From Planococcus plakortidis (GTDB lineage: Bacteria > Bacillota > Bacilli > Bacillales_A > Planococcaceae), in contig NZ_CP016539.2 of the NCBI RefSeq assembly GCF_001687605.2, positions 2,386,501 to 2,450,500 on the forward strand: 64,000 bases of DNA, written 5' to 3'. Below are positions 19,398 through 27,787 of this stretch, in pieces. Position numbers and translations under genes: made by a program. Numbering within the stretch: position 1 is the stretch's first letter; each line of letters begins with the position of its first letter. The notes beneath the pieces are model-generated. The model was given only the letters and a program-made list of their open reading frames with translations, searched no databases and was not told the origin of the DNA.

Positions 19398-20165
19398 TTA
19401 AGCAAAGATATTCCACCACTTGCCCTTTTCTATGTCTTGTGGCTCAAGAACATACAAATCTTGATCCAGGAGGATGCGGTCATTGTTCTCGAGGAGTATG
19501 TCAATCATCTGGTGACGCTTCTTTTTTTCCAGTACATCGAGACCTGCATTGAAATGGAACGGTCGCACATCTTCGCTGTGAACATCCGAGCCATATACAT
19601 GGATCATATTGGCATCGATCAATTGAAGAGCCGTCTTTTGGATGCTTTTGCCGAAGCTACCGGAGAGTGATCCAGCTGTCACTTGCGCCATAGCACCGTG
19701 AATTAACAGTTTTTTCAAACGCTCAGGCTTTTGAATAATTCCTTGATTGCGTTCTGCATGAGCAATAATCGGAATATAATTAGCAGTAATTAATTGCTGG
19801 ATGACCGGCACTGTGTAAGCTGGAATCCCGGATGAGGGCAACTCTAATAATACATAACGTGATTCTGCTAAAGTCAGTGCCTCGCCATTTGCGAGTCGTT
19901 CCGGCAATTTATCCGACAAGCGACATTCCTGTCCACTATAGATTTCAAGCGGCAATTGCGCTTCTTTTACATAGTCTTTCACTGTTTTTAATTGCATATG
20001 AAGTGCTGCGATATCAGTCTTGAAATTCGGGTGGTGGCCGTGCGGGGTCGCGATAATGCCCGTCAATTGCTCATTGATCGCCATATTCAATAACCGCTTA
20101 GTGTGTTCCATTGTTCCTGCACCATCATCCAGCGCCGGTAAAATATGTGAGTGCGTATCGATCAT
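19398..20165 (-). CDS. PHP-type tyrosine-protein phosphatase, CapC/CpsB-like
   Basis: About 255 residues. The metal-binding motif DTHSHILPALDDGA at residues 3-16, ATPHGHHPNF near 42, IAHAERN near 135 and YGSDVHSEDVRP near 195 mark the PHP fold of CpsB/YwqE phosphatases. It removes phosphate from the tyrosine cluster of the CapB-like kinase and so tunes capsule assembly. The ATG at 20163-20165 follows GGAGGGAAC; the longer reading nine codons upstream has no site. It lies 183 bp after the kinase gene. Confidence 0.93.
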   Translation of the reverse strand: MIDTHSHILPALDDGAGTMEHTKRLLNMAINEQLTGIIATPHGHHPNFKTDIAALHMQLKTVKDYVKEAQLPLEIYSGQECRLSDKLPERLANGEALTLAESRYVLLELPSSGIPAYTVPVIQQLITANYIPIIAHAERNQGIIQKPERLKKLLIHGAMAQVTAGSLSGSFGKSIQKTALQLIDANMIHVYGSDVHSEDVRPFHFNAGLDVLEKKKRHQMIDILLENNDRILLDQDLYVLEPQDIEKGKWWNIFA

Positions 20166-20319
20166 GTCTAGTTCCCTCCTGTTGCTCGGCAATCATTTCT
20201 CAAGTCCAGGTATTCATTTCTCTATATGAGATCGCTATGTATTTGCTTGCGATTGATAGATTTGACAATTATGGCTAGCTTTAATTCTTTCTTTGAAGAA
20301 ATTGGGTATCGCATTTAAA

Positions 20320-20350
20320 AGAAAAAGCAAAAGGAGGAGATCCCCCTTTC
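20320..20350 (-). terminator. partial terminator/attenuator after the CapB-like kinase gene
   Basis: On the minus strand AAAGGGGGA pairs with TCCTCCTTT (one U-G pair) and is followed by TGCTTTTTCTTTT. It overlaps the kinase stop codon. As the phosphatase and the rest of the operon continue beyond, it may reduce rather than end transcription. Confidence 0.6.
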
Positions 20351-21053
20351 ACTCTTCAGCATTGCCGTAGTATTGGTAATAATAGCTGTCTTTAGCCAGC
20401 TCAAAATTGTTCAATACGGCGCCGATCAATTTGCTATTGGACGCTTCGATTGCTTCTTTTGCTTTGGCGGCCATTTCCTTTTCCGTGCTTCCGGAATTGA
20501 CAACCAAAATTGCACCATCGCATTTATTCGCCAACACCTGTCCGTCCGTTACAGACAATACAGGTGGAGCGTCAAAAATCACGACGTCATATCGTTTCTT
20601 CAAATCAGAGATAAGCATTCCCATTGCGTTGGAGGCCAATAGTTCTGCGGGGTTTGGCGGGATTGGCCCGCATGTCATCAAATCCAAACGCTCAATAGTT
20701 GTTGGACGGATTGCGTCTTCCACTGTTGCTTGACGCGTCAAAACGTTAGACAATCCGATCGTGTTCGGCATATGGAATGTATAGTGAGTGGTTGGTTTAC
20801 GCATATCGCCGTCTACAAGAAGGACATTTTTCCCTTCTTGTGCGAACACTGTCGCGAGGTTTGCAGAAGTGGTTGACTTCCCTTCGCCAGGTGCAGCGGA
20901 AGTAACCACGATTGAACGCAGTTCCAAATCAGGTGATGCGAAATTGACATTCGTCCGCAAGGTACGGAATTGTTCCGAGACAAAGGATTTCGGCGTTGTG
21001 TGCGTGATGACTTTACGGGCAGTTTGCTGCAAACTCTGTTTTTTCTTAGCCAT
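20349..21053 (-). CDS. BY-type tyrosine kinase, CapB/CpsD-like
   Basis: 234 residues. SAAPGEGKST at about 52-61 is Walker A; LLVDGDMRKP near 80 is Walker A'; VVIFDAPPVL near 155 is Walker B. The C-terminus carries the tyrosine cluster YYYQYYGN, the autophosphorylation site. It works with the membrane partner encoded just upstream (8-bp gene overlap) to control polymerisation or export, and is reset by the PHP phosphatase. All key residues are present. Confidence 0.95.
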   Translation of the reverse strand: MAKKKQSLQQTARKVITHTTPKSFVSEQFRTLRTNVNFASPDLELRSIVVTSAAPGEGKSTTSANLATVFAQEGKNVLLVDGDMRKPTTHYTFHMPNTIGLSNVLTRQATVEDAIRPTTIERLDLMTCGPIPPNPAELLASNAMGMLISDLKKRYDVVIFDAPPVLSVTDGQVLANKCDGAILVVNSGSTEKEMAAKAKEAIEASNSKLIGAVLNNFELAKDSYYYQYYGNAEE

Positions 21054-21780
21054 TCAATTCCGCCGCCTTTCTGCGATTGCTCGTTGTGGTTTCCAGTTCT
21101 GCTTTTTCTTTAATCGGTGATATCACACCTAATAATGGAACTCCAAGAATGTCTTCAATATCTTGTTCTGTCTTCATTGATGTGTCAAGGTATTCACGCA
21201 AGAATGCGATTCCGACGCCAAGCATTAAACCGACTACTGCAGCAATCGCCATATTTAAGATAGGGTTGGGTTCAACGGGACTTGGGTTTTCCTTCAATAT
21301 CGCTGGAGATAAAATTGATACGTTGTCTACGTTCATTAGCTCGCGAACATCGTTTTCAAACACTTCCGCTGTTGTGTTAGCAATTTCGACTGCCTGTGCT
21401 GGATCTTCATCGCGCACGACCACATTGACAACTTGTGAGTTTTCAGCTGTATTGACTGTAATTTTTTGCGTCAATTCTTCAGCACTCATATCCAAGTTCA
21501 TCTGCTCGATGACTGGATCGAGAATCGCCGGACTTTTAATGATGACCGAATATGTATTGATAAGTTGAAGGTCAGTTTGGATGTTTTGATTAGTCAGTTG
21601 TGAGGCTTCTGTTTGTTCTTGGTTGACGAGAATTTGTGTTGAGTTCTCATAAATCGGTGTCAGGAACAAAAACGAAACCGCTCCTGCAATCGTGATTGCC
21701 AGGATTGTCGTCAGTGCAATAATTCCTAGGTTTTTCTTTAATGTCTTGAATAAATCCTGTAAGCTAATAGTCTCTTCCAT
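21046..21780 (-). CDS. capsule chain-length/kinase-activator protein, CapA/CpsC-like (Wzz family)
   Basis: 244 residues with two membrane helices (about 18-38 and 170-190) flanking an extracellular domain, and the proline-rich PSPVEPNPILN stretch before the second helix that is characteristic of Wzz proteins. The short cytoplasmic tail activates the CapB-like kinase. It is the first gene of the capsule operon; its promoter region (21781-21957) is shared with the divergent SGNH-LCP genes. Confidence 0.93.
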   Translation of the reverse strand: MEETISLQDLFKTLKKNLGIIALTTILAITIAGAVSFLFLTPIYENSTQILVNQEQTEASQLTNQNIQTDLQLINTYSVIIKSPAILDPVIEQMNLDMSAEELTQKITVNTAENSQVVNVVVRDEDPAQAVEIANTTAEVFENDVRELMNVDNVSILSPAILKENPSPVEPNPILNMAIAAVVGLMLGVGIAFLREYLDTSMKTEQDIEDILGVPLLGVISPIKEKAELETTTSNRRKAAELNG

Positions 21781-21863
21781 GTAGTAAATGGCTCCTTCTA
21801 TTTCAATTTAAATAATAGACAAATTTAAACAACATAAGACAGTATATCACAGGAATATACCAT

Positions 21864-21892
21864 TTGGACTTCCAATTTTAAAAAGTTATATA
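21864..21892 (+). promoter_or_regulatory. sigma-A-like promoter of the SGNH-LCP genes
   Basis: TTGGAC (21864-21869), 17-bp spacer, TATATA (21887-21892), pointing to the gene at 21958. A short palindrome TTGGACTTCCAA overlaps the -35. The divergent capsule promoter must lie in the same 177-bp AT-rich gap, but I cannot place it firmly. Confidence 0.5.
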
Positions 21893-21957
21893 GGAACAAG
21901 GATGGATTTATGCTATCTTTAATTTATATAAATGGCTATTTTTGAAAGGAGCAAAGC

Positions 21958-22749
21958 ATGAAATTGTATAAATTAGGGGGACTCATTGCGGTCCTTGCTT
22001 GCCTAGGAATCCTTGTCTATTCTTACTTATCCTGGCAGGACAAACTGCAAGGGGCCGGCTTGCCTGACGAGACGGCAAGTGCCGAAACCCAAAACACCGA
22101 GACCAAAAACCAAAACACTGAAAACGGGTCAAGCAGTGACAATTCTGTGAACGAAGAATCGCTCGCCAATATGGATGAAGCCGTACAGGAACTGTTTCTC
22201 CAGAAAAGTTCCACAGGCGAAACGCTCGAATTGTTAATCGCGGGATCTGCAGCGCTTGAATCCGGCGAGCCCGGATATGCGGAGCGCTTGAAGGCTTCCT
22301 TGGAAGACGCTTACGGCGATTCGGTTGAAGTGTCGATTCAAGCGATCGACGGTACGTCCTATAATTTGCCGGAAGTCGATTTGTCTGCCGGCTACGACGT
22401 GGTCTTGCTTGAGCCGATGACGCTCATGAACAACGACCGCATCTCCATCGAGGATGAGCGTGAGGACGTCCGGGACTTCGCCGCCCGCATGGAAGCAGAA
22501 AATCCGGAAGCCCAGCTTGTATTGCACGCGCCGCAGCCGATCTACGGGGCCGGCTTCTATCTCGCGCAAGTGCAGGCACTGGAGGAATTCGCCAATCTGT
22601 ATGGCTATCCATACATCGAACATTGGAATGCATGGCCCGACACGGACGATATCGCCTTGAAGGAACATTTGACCGATGAAGCCGTCCCTAATAGCAAGGG
22701 CGCTGAAACGTGGGCATCTGAACTAAGCAGTTATTTTATTGCGGACTAA
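21958..22749 (+). CDS. SGNH/GDSL-hydrolase-like membrane-anchored protein, degenerate active site
   Basis: 263 residues: a single N-terminal membrane anchor (about 6-24), a low-complexity Thr/Asn/Glu linker (40-75), then a domain starting LLIAGSAALESGE. In active SGNH enzymes the first block is GDSL-like; here it is GSAAL, and no clear DxxH block is seen near the end (LTDEAVPNSKGAETWA instead). So it may be inactive or altered. It has an AAAGGAGC ribosome site, and the stop overlaps the region in front of the LCP gene. Position opposite the capsule operon suggests a role in capsule or wall polymer modification. Confidence 0.7.
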   Translation: MKLYKLGGLIAVLACLGILVYSYLSWQDKLQGAGLPDETASAETQNTETKNQNTENGSSSDNSVNEESLANMDEAVQELFLQKSSTGETLELLIAGSAALESGEPGYAERLKASLEDAYGDSVEVSIQAIDGTSYNLPEVDLSAGYDVVLLEPMTLMNNDRISIEDEREDVRDFAARMEAENPEAQLVLHAPQPIYGAGFYLAQVQALEEFANLYGYPYIEHWNAWPDTDDIALKEHLTDEAVPNSKGAETWASELSSYFIAD

Positions 22750-22762
22750 CGGAGGAACGAAT

Positions 22763-23683
22763 GTGAAAAAGAAACGCAAATGGCCGAAGTACGTGCTCAT
22801 CGCATTGCTTGTGGCACTCATCGCTGGCGGCATTTATGTCTATAGCGTCTACTCAAACTTCACCACCACACTGGACACGATGCACGAACCGGTCGAACGC
22901 GAACAGCCGTCTGTCGAACGGACTGAAATCGTCGAGTTCGACCAGCAAGACCCGTTCTCTGTGTTACTGCTCGGCGTCGACGAACGCGAAGATGACCGCG
23001 GCCGTTCGGACACGATGGTCGTCATGACCGTCAACCCGGAAACACAATCGACGAAAATGGTCTCCATCCCGCGTGACACATACACCGAAATCGTCGGACG
23101 CGGCACGACAGACAAGATCAATCATGCCTACGCATTCGGCGGCATCGAAATGTCGATGAACACGACTGAGAACTTACTCGATATCCCAATCGATTACGTC
23201 GTGCAAGTGAATATGGAAGGCTTTGAAGACATCGTCGATGCAGTGGACGGCGTCACCGTCAACAATGCGCTCGCCTTCGATAACTTCCCAGAAGGCGAAA
23301 TCGAATTGAACGGCGAACAAGCTCTCGACTACGTCCAGATGCGCAAGCAAGACCCGCGCGGCGACTTCGGGCGCCAGGACCGCCAGAAGCAAGTCATCCA
23401 AGGCATCATGCGAAAAGGCGCTTCCATCAACAGCCTGTGGAACTACAAAGACATCTTCGACGCGCTCGGGCAAAACGTCCGCACGAACATGACCTTCGAC
23501 GAAATGGTCGATGTGCAGCGTAATTACCAAGACGCGGTGGCGAATGTCGACCAGATGATCATCGAAGACGGCTACGGCGAAACGATCAACGGCATTTGGT
23601 ATTACATGATGGACGATGCGGAACTCGCGGAAATCCAGTCGACCTTGAAAGAGCATTTAGAATTGGAACAAGCAACGGAATAA
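22763..23683 (+). CDS. LytR-CpsA-Psr (LCP) family wall-polymer ligase
   Basis: About 306 residues with one N-terminal membrane helix (about 8-28) and an extracellular LCP domain. Signature parts: FSVLLLGVDERED near 70, RSDTMVVMTVNP, SIPRDTYTEI near 105, DKINHAYAFGG near 120 and DYVQMRKQDPRGDFGRQDRQ near 195, with the catalytic and lipid-phosphate-binding Arg/Asp residues. LCP enzymes move undecaprenyl-linked polymers to peptidoglycan. The start is GTG at 22763 after GGAGGAACGA; the longer TTG reading lacks a site. Next to a capsule operon it probably anchors the capsule. Confidence 0.93.
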   Translation: MKKKRKWPKYVLIALLVALIAGGIYVYSVYSNFTTTLDTMHEPVEREQPSVERTEIVEFDQQDPFSVLLLGVDEREDDRGRSDTMVVMTVNPETQSTKMVSIPRDTYTEIVGRGTTDKINHAYAFGGIEMSMNTTENLLDIPIDYVVQVNMEGFEDIVDAVDGVTVNNALAFDNFPEGEIELNGEQALDYVQMRKQDPRGDFGRQDRQKQVIQGIMRKGASINSLWNYKDIFDALGQNVRTNMTFDEMVDVQRNYQDAVANVDQMIIEDGYGETINGIWYYMMDDAELAEIQSTLKEHLELEQATE

Positions 23684-23690
23684 CAGAAAA

Positions 23691-23734
23691 GACAGCTGCA
23701 CTGGCCGATTAGGCATTGCAGCTGTCTTTTTTTA
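23691..23734 (+). terminator. terminator after the LCP gene
   Basis: Perfect 10-bp stem GACAGCTGCA/TGCAGCTGTC followed by eight T. Confidence 0.93.
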
Positions 23735-23863
23735 TATATAGTGAGACGACCTAGCTTTCGTTTCATTTGGAAGAGCCGCAGTGCCTGCTTGGTGCTGGAT
23801 GTCCCTTGCGGATCCCAAAAGCTATAGCGTGGGATGAGCTTCGGCCCCGCGCAAAGTCTTTCC

Positions 23864-23894
23864 ACACAAAAAATAGCCACCCTCAAAGGGCGGC
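23864..23894 (-). terminator. terminator overlapping the end of the first small HTH-like gene
   Basis: On the minus strand GCCGCCCT pairs with AGGGTGGC around TTG, followed by TATTTTTTGTG. It covers the stop codon at 23883-23885. Confidence 0.7.
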
Positions 23895-24122
23895 CATCCA
23901 TTCACCGGAGTTCAGTGCTTTTTTTTTAATGAGATCGAACTTGGCTGCCTGCAGTTGGCATTGCTGGACGAAGTGGACGAACGCGCGGCGCGGGATCCCC
24001 AGTTCCTTCGCCCCGACAGCGGGACCGAGATCTTTCTCGATGTAATACTCGTACATAATGTCGCCAATGGCTTGTTTGTGTTCTCTCTCTAATTGCTTTT
24101 TCACCAACTCATAATCTTTCAT
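23883..24122 (-). CDS. small HTH-like protein, paralogue A
   Basis: 79 residues, basic and acidic, no membrane segment. The core YIEKDLGPAVGAKELGIPRRAFVHFV... looks like a helix-turn-helix (A-x-x-L-G-I-P-x-x-x-F). It is clearly related to the second small gene at 24377-24571. The ATG follows GAGGAG. I do not recognise a named family. A DNA-binding or regulatory role is inferred only from the HTH-like pattern and location beside wall polysaccharide genes. It has its own terminator. Confidence 0.7.
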   Translation of the reverse strand: MKDYELVKKQLEREHKQAIGDIMYEYYIEKDLGPAVGAKELGIPRRAFVHFVQQCQLQAAKFDLIKKKALNSGEWMAAL

Positions 24123-24336
24123 GCCCCCGACACTCCTCTTGTATGGTGCGTTTAAATACAGTTTCTATAAGATATACCAATTATATTCCTTTTAAACCTT
24201 TTTGACTAGTCTTTTTTGAATATTTGTACCTACTTTATTTAAAGAACCAAATAATTTGTCTTTAAACCGGTCCATTTCTCCCTTTTCTATTGTGACGACC
24301 GAATCATTTGATGCGTCCGCCATAAAATTTTCGCAT

Positions 24337-24372
24337 AAAAAAACCGCCTCGTCTTAGAGCGAGGCGGTTTGT
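24337..24372 (-). terminator. terminator of the second small HTH-like gene
   Basis: Stem AAACCGCCTCG/CGAGGCGGTTT with a TCTTAGAG-type loop; minus-strand run TTTTTTTATG. It lies five bases after the stop. Confidence 0.9.
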
Positions 24373-24376
24373 ACAC

Positions 24377-24571
24377 TTACAGGCGCTGCAATTTATCCGG
24401 TTTTAAGTTGAATTGGTGGACGAAGTGCATGAATGCTTGTCTCGGGATCCCAAGTTCCTGCGCACCAGTGGCGGGGCCGCAATTCTTTTCGATATACACA
24501 TCGCGGATGATTTGTTCGAGCGGCTGCCCGTATTGTTTTTCTAAGCGGTGTTGGTATTCAGCGAATTCCAA
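24377..24571 (-). CDS. small HTH-like protein, paralogue B
   Basis: 64 residues, starting with TTG (24569-24571) behind AGGTGAG. It shares YIEK, GPAxGAxELGIPRxAFxHFVxQ and a trailing L/K pattern with the 79-residue neighbour, so the two arose by duplication; the N-terminal parts have diverged. Each has its own terminator, and a 254-bp gap lies between them with no other gene. No named family recognised; DNA binding is inferred. Confidence 0.7.
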   Translation of the reverse strand: MEFAEYQHRLEKQYGQPLEQIIRDVYIEKNCGPATGAQELGIPRQAFMHFVHQFNLKPDKLQRL

Positions 24572-24765
24572 TCAGGCTCACCTGCTTTCTGCTTATTGGG
24601 GGGTGACAGGAGTCCCTACCTGTTTTAACTAATTTTTATTATACAGGATGATTTCGCCAATTCCTAGACCGAATGGCATAATCAGAAAATAATTTTTTTA
24701 GTTTTCTCATCAACTTCATTTTAAAAAATAAATTGAAGGAACTTTCTGATTACTAACCACTTACG

Positions 24766-25917
24766 TCATAGGCCTTTCGCCCGTTGCAACTTGTCATTGG
24801 CCATCGCCAGGAAATCGTTCATCACGGCATCGATCTCGAATTTACGCGCTTTGTGCTTGCAACGCGCCGCCACTTTCCGGTAAGCGTTTTCCGACACGAG
24901 CAAGTTTTTCACCAATTCGCCGATCTCGTAAGTTTCCGGCGCTTCCCAGTACGATTCGCCCACTTCGTAAGGCGGCAGTTCGTGGAAATAGCCTTCTGAC
25001 AGGGCTTCGGCATCGTTCGCGCGCGACGTGATGCCCGGGATGCCGGAACCGCACGCCTGGATCATCATCGCGCCGGATCCGACAAAGCAGAAGCTGCCTT
25101 TCAGGATGTCTTCCATTTGGCCGGCTTTCGGCATCGGGTGCAGGAAGATATGATTTTTCGCTTCGGATTCGCTGATGCTTTTTTGCAGGCGGGCTTCGTC
25201 CGGGCCTCCCCCGTAGATATGATAAGTGAATGCCGGGTCGATCTGGATGAGCTCTTCCATCAATTCGATGACTTGTGCGTAGTGGGTGGTGAAGGCTTGG
25301 ATGGTGCCGATCGAAACGATGCGCCTTGAATGGGGGCTGCCGTAGTCCGTTTCGGGGCTTGGCTGTTCGATCGGCGGGGGCATGAATTGTTCCGGCATTT
25401 CCGTCTCGAGCGCCCGCGCGGTGTAGCGGCGGACGGTCGGGTTCATGAACACCAGCTTTTGATGGAATTCCTTGTCGACCGCTTTCAGCGCGCGGATGAT
25501 TTTCTTATTGCGCTCGAGTTTGTACAGTTCGGGCTGATAGACGCCCGACATGTGCACATGCGCCGGCAAGGCATACGACAATAACAAACCGGGTGGGCTG
25601 AAGGAGTACACGACATCGTATTTATCGGAGCGGACCAATTTATTCAGCACCGCTAAATCGAGCATCGGTTCCTTGTTGTCGTCGCGGGCGAAGAGCTTGA
25701 GCCCATTGACCTGTTTCAGGTGTTTGATGAGCGGTCCGCCGCCGCTGTACAGATAGACGCTCACTTCGTAGCCGTTCTCTGCGAGCCAGCGCGACATGCG
25801 GACAATGAGCGCTTCGACGCCGCCCGCTTTCATGTGTTTATGGACGAGGGCGATTTTCCGGACTTCGCCGTCCGGTTTTCGCCTGCTGTGTTGTTCAATC
25901 GTTTCGAATGGAATCAT
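24766..25917 (-). CDS. glycosyltransferase family 4 (capsular/teichoic-type)
   Basis: 383 residues. The N-terminal domain begins VRKIALVHKHMKAGGVEALI; the donor domain has RIVSIGTIQAFTTHYAQVIELMEE near 210, YHIYGGGPDE near 245 and FVGSGAMMIQACGSGIPGI near 295 in place of the standard EX7E site, so the catalytic region is atypical. The ATG follows GAGGTGACCC. It forms a likely operon with the epimerase upstream (36-bp gap). High GC, unlike the capsule cassette. Donor and acceptor unknown. Confidence 0.78.
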   Translation of the reverse strand: MIPFETIEQHSRRKPDGEVRKIALVHKHMKAGGVEALIVRMSRWLAENGYEVSVYLYSGGGPLIKHLKQVNGLKLFARDDNKEPMLDLAVLNKLVRSDKYDVVYSFSPPGLLLSYALPAHVHMSGVYQPELYKLERNKKIIRALKAVDKEFHQKLVFMNPTVRRYTARALETEMPEQFMPPPIEQPSPETDYGSPHSRRIVSIGTIQAFTTHYAQVIELMEELIQIDPAFTYHIYGGGPDEARLQKSISESEAKNHIFLHPMPKAGQMEDILKGSFCFVGSGAMMIQACGSGIPGITSRANDAEALSEGYFHELPPYEVGESYWEAPETYEIGELVKNLLVSENAYRKVAARCKHKARKFEIDAVMNDFLAMANDKLQRAKGL

Positions 25918-25953
25918 GGGTCACCTCGTGTCAACTGTCGTTTGGTTGATGCG

Positions 25954-26976
25954 TTATACAACTTCCCATAGCCGCTTTTTCGAAAGCGTCCACTCGATGG
26001 TGTCTTGAATGCCTTGGCCGAATTCTGTCTCGGGGACGAAATCAAGCTGCTGTTTCAATTTCTCTGCCGATACGGCAAAGCGGTGAGGCGCTTTCGCCCC
26101 GCCCGCCGGTTCGACAAAACGGATATGTTTCGTGTAGCTGTCATTTCCCGGGAAATGGCGGTCAAGCGCTGCGCAGATCCGCTCGACGATGTCGATTGTC
26201 TTGAGCGGCGCCTCGCCCCCTGCAAGATAGGTTTCACCCGCTTCGCCGAGATGGAACATGGTATCCGCGGCACGCCAGAAATCGGCGATGTAGAGCCAGT
26301 CGTGGACATCTTCTCCACCGGAATAGACGGGAATGACACTGCCGGTGAGCGCTTTTTGCAAAATGATCGGGATGAGCTTATCGTCCTGCTGATGCGGGCC
26401 GTAGACATTCGGCGCCTGCAAAATGACCGTATCCATCCCATAACTCTCATGGAATCCGCTGACCATGAGATCGGAACTTGCCTTGCTCGCGGCATACGGG
26501 CTGATCGGATCGTATTTCATCGTTTCATCCGCAAAGCCATGATCACGCGGCCCGTATACTTGGTCGGTCGAGATGTGCAAAAAACGCGAATCCGCATAAC
26601 GGGCTTTAGGTTCAAACGGCCCGTCCATCCATTGCTTGCGCGCACAATCGAGTACATGGAAGGTGCCGAGTACATTGGTTTCCGCAAAGATGCCGGGATT
26701 TCGCATCGACTCGCCGACATGCGTTTTCGCCGCAAAATGGATGACGTCATTGATCTCATAATGCTCGAATACTTGCGCGACGGCATCGCTATTGCGGATA
26801 TCGACCTGGTGAAACACATAGCGCTTATTTGCAAACAAGGGCCGCAGCAATTCGGGCACCTTGTCCGCTTCCCGGTCGATCGCCACGACTTGATAGGCCG
26901 GATATTTGACCAAAAGCTCATGGATAAAATGCGAGCCCAAAAAGCCGTGGCTTCCTGTCACCAACATCGTTCTCAT
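25954..26976 (-). CDS. NAD-dependent epimerase/dehydratase (dTDP-glucose 4,6-dehydratase-like)
   Basis: About 340-residue extended SDR. GSHGFLGSHFIHELL near residue 7 binds NAD; HFAAKTHVGESMRNP near 85, STDQVYGPRDHG near 135 and YAASKASSDLM (Tyr-X3-Lys) near 160 are the active-site blocks; a dehydratase-like Thr/Asp-Gln pattern (STDQ) is present. The ATG at 26974-26976 is chosen behind AAGGAGGAGCGG; a TTG two codons upstream is possible. With the following glycosyltransferase it looks like a small sugar-decoration unit. Confidence 0.82.
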   Translation of the reverse strand: MRTMLVTGSHGFLGSHFIHELLVKYPAYQVVAIDREADKVPELLRPLFANKRYVFHQVDIRNSDAVAQVFEHYEINDVIHFAAKTHVGESMRNPGIFAETNVLGTFHVLDCARKQWMDGPFEPKARYADSRFLHISTDQVYGPRDHGFADETMKYDPISPYAASKASSDLMVSGFHESYGMDTVILQAPNVYGPHQQDDKLIPIILQKALTGSVIPVYSGGEDVHDWLYIADFWRAADTMFHLGEAGETYLAGGEAPLKTIDIVERICAALDRHFPGNDSYTKHIRFVEPAGGAKAPHRFAVSAEKLKQQLDFVPETEFGQGIQDTIEWTLSKKRLWEVV

Positions 26977-27314
26977 CTTCAACCGCTCCTCCTTTCTATT
27001 TCCTTGGAATTGTGAACACATTCCCATCATTTCCCCCACCTCTTCTGCCGTTTTCTATAATTTACCGGTCAGAAGTTAAAAACAAGTTAAAACTTGTATT
27101 TAAAATAGTGGTTTAAGTATACAAAAGATTTAGGCAATATGGAATACTTTGGGTAAATTTTAAGAGACTTTAGTTATAACTATTTCAAGATATTATCCAG
27201 TTCCTTGCTAACTTCAAGGGAGAACTGCACTTTATCGTGTTTCATGTTGATAGAATGCTATTTATTTTGCAGTTATGTAGGAGGATTTGGATAGAAAGCA
27301 GGAGGGAATTGGTT
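26977..27314. other. intergenic stretch without recognisable gene
   Basis: 338 bp. The first 50 bp hold the ribosome site of the epimerase gene; the remainder is AT-rich and probably carries divergent promoters. I see no conserved RNA or repeat in it. Confidence 0.5.
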
Positions 27315-27479
27315 TTGTGGAGTCAAATTGGAGAGTTTCATATAGAAGACAGCCTGAATGGGTATGATACGGTAGAGAAAAGAAAGGAGAGATTAGGTAT
27401 CGAGTCTTCGATTGTTATGTATATTCTTTTCGTAGGAGCTGCACTCGTTATGGGGCCCTTTCTGCCATTATTTTCATGA
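27315..27479 (+). CDS. small membrane protein of unknown function (first of a coupled pair)
   Basis: 54 residues if started at the TTG at 27315, which has AGGAGGGA eight bases before it. The N-terminal half is charged (HIEDSLNGYDTVEKRKERLG) and the C-terminal half is one membrane helix ending GPFLPLFS. An ORF opening 26 codons earlier exists but has no ribosome site. Its stop overlaps the next start as ATGA, which supports both small genes being real. No family recognised. Confidence 0.5.
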   Translation: MWSQIGEFHIEDSLNGYDTVEKRKERLGIESSIVMYILFVGAALVMGPFLPLFS

Positions 27480-27664
27480 ACATCTACCGGAAGAATCATC
27501 GTGCAGGTTTGTTGGTGGGCATACTGAGCTTATTGTGGATCGTGTATCAAGTGTTCACGCTGGCCAATCTCTCCATATCGCTCGCTATCACGGTCGTAGT
27601 GATTTTCCTGTTTTTCTGGATTGCGGCATATCGGAAATTGAGAGCTGAAGGAGTTAGTGAATGA
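27476..27664 (+). CDS. small two-helix membrane protein of unknown function
   Basis: 62 residues with two hydrophobic helices (about 10-28 and 34-52) and basic ends. The ATG overlaps the stop of the preceding small gene (ATGA). No family recognised. Confidence 0.55.
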   Translation: MNIYRKNHRAGLLVGILSLLWIVYQVFTLANLSISLAITVVVIFLFFWIAAYRKLRAEGVSE

Positions 27665-27787
27665 GGGATGGATTGCGAGGTGGTTTCTTGGTAGTATTCG
27701 CAGTCGCCGCTTAGGGTTGAGCTCCCGCAATAAGCCGAGAAGAGCACTCGTCTTATTGCTTCGCTTCACCCATGGCGCGGAACTGCT

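Noticed and set aside
26005-27015. Long plus-strand frame (336 codons) opposite the epimerase gene
   Set aside because: It mirrors a well-supported SDR gene, has no ribosome site and a low-complexity basic/His-rich product typical of antisense frames in GC-rich codon patterns.
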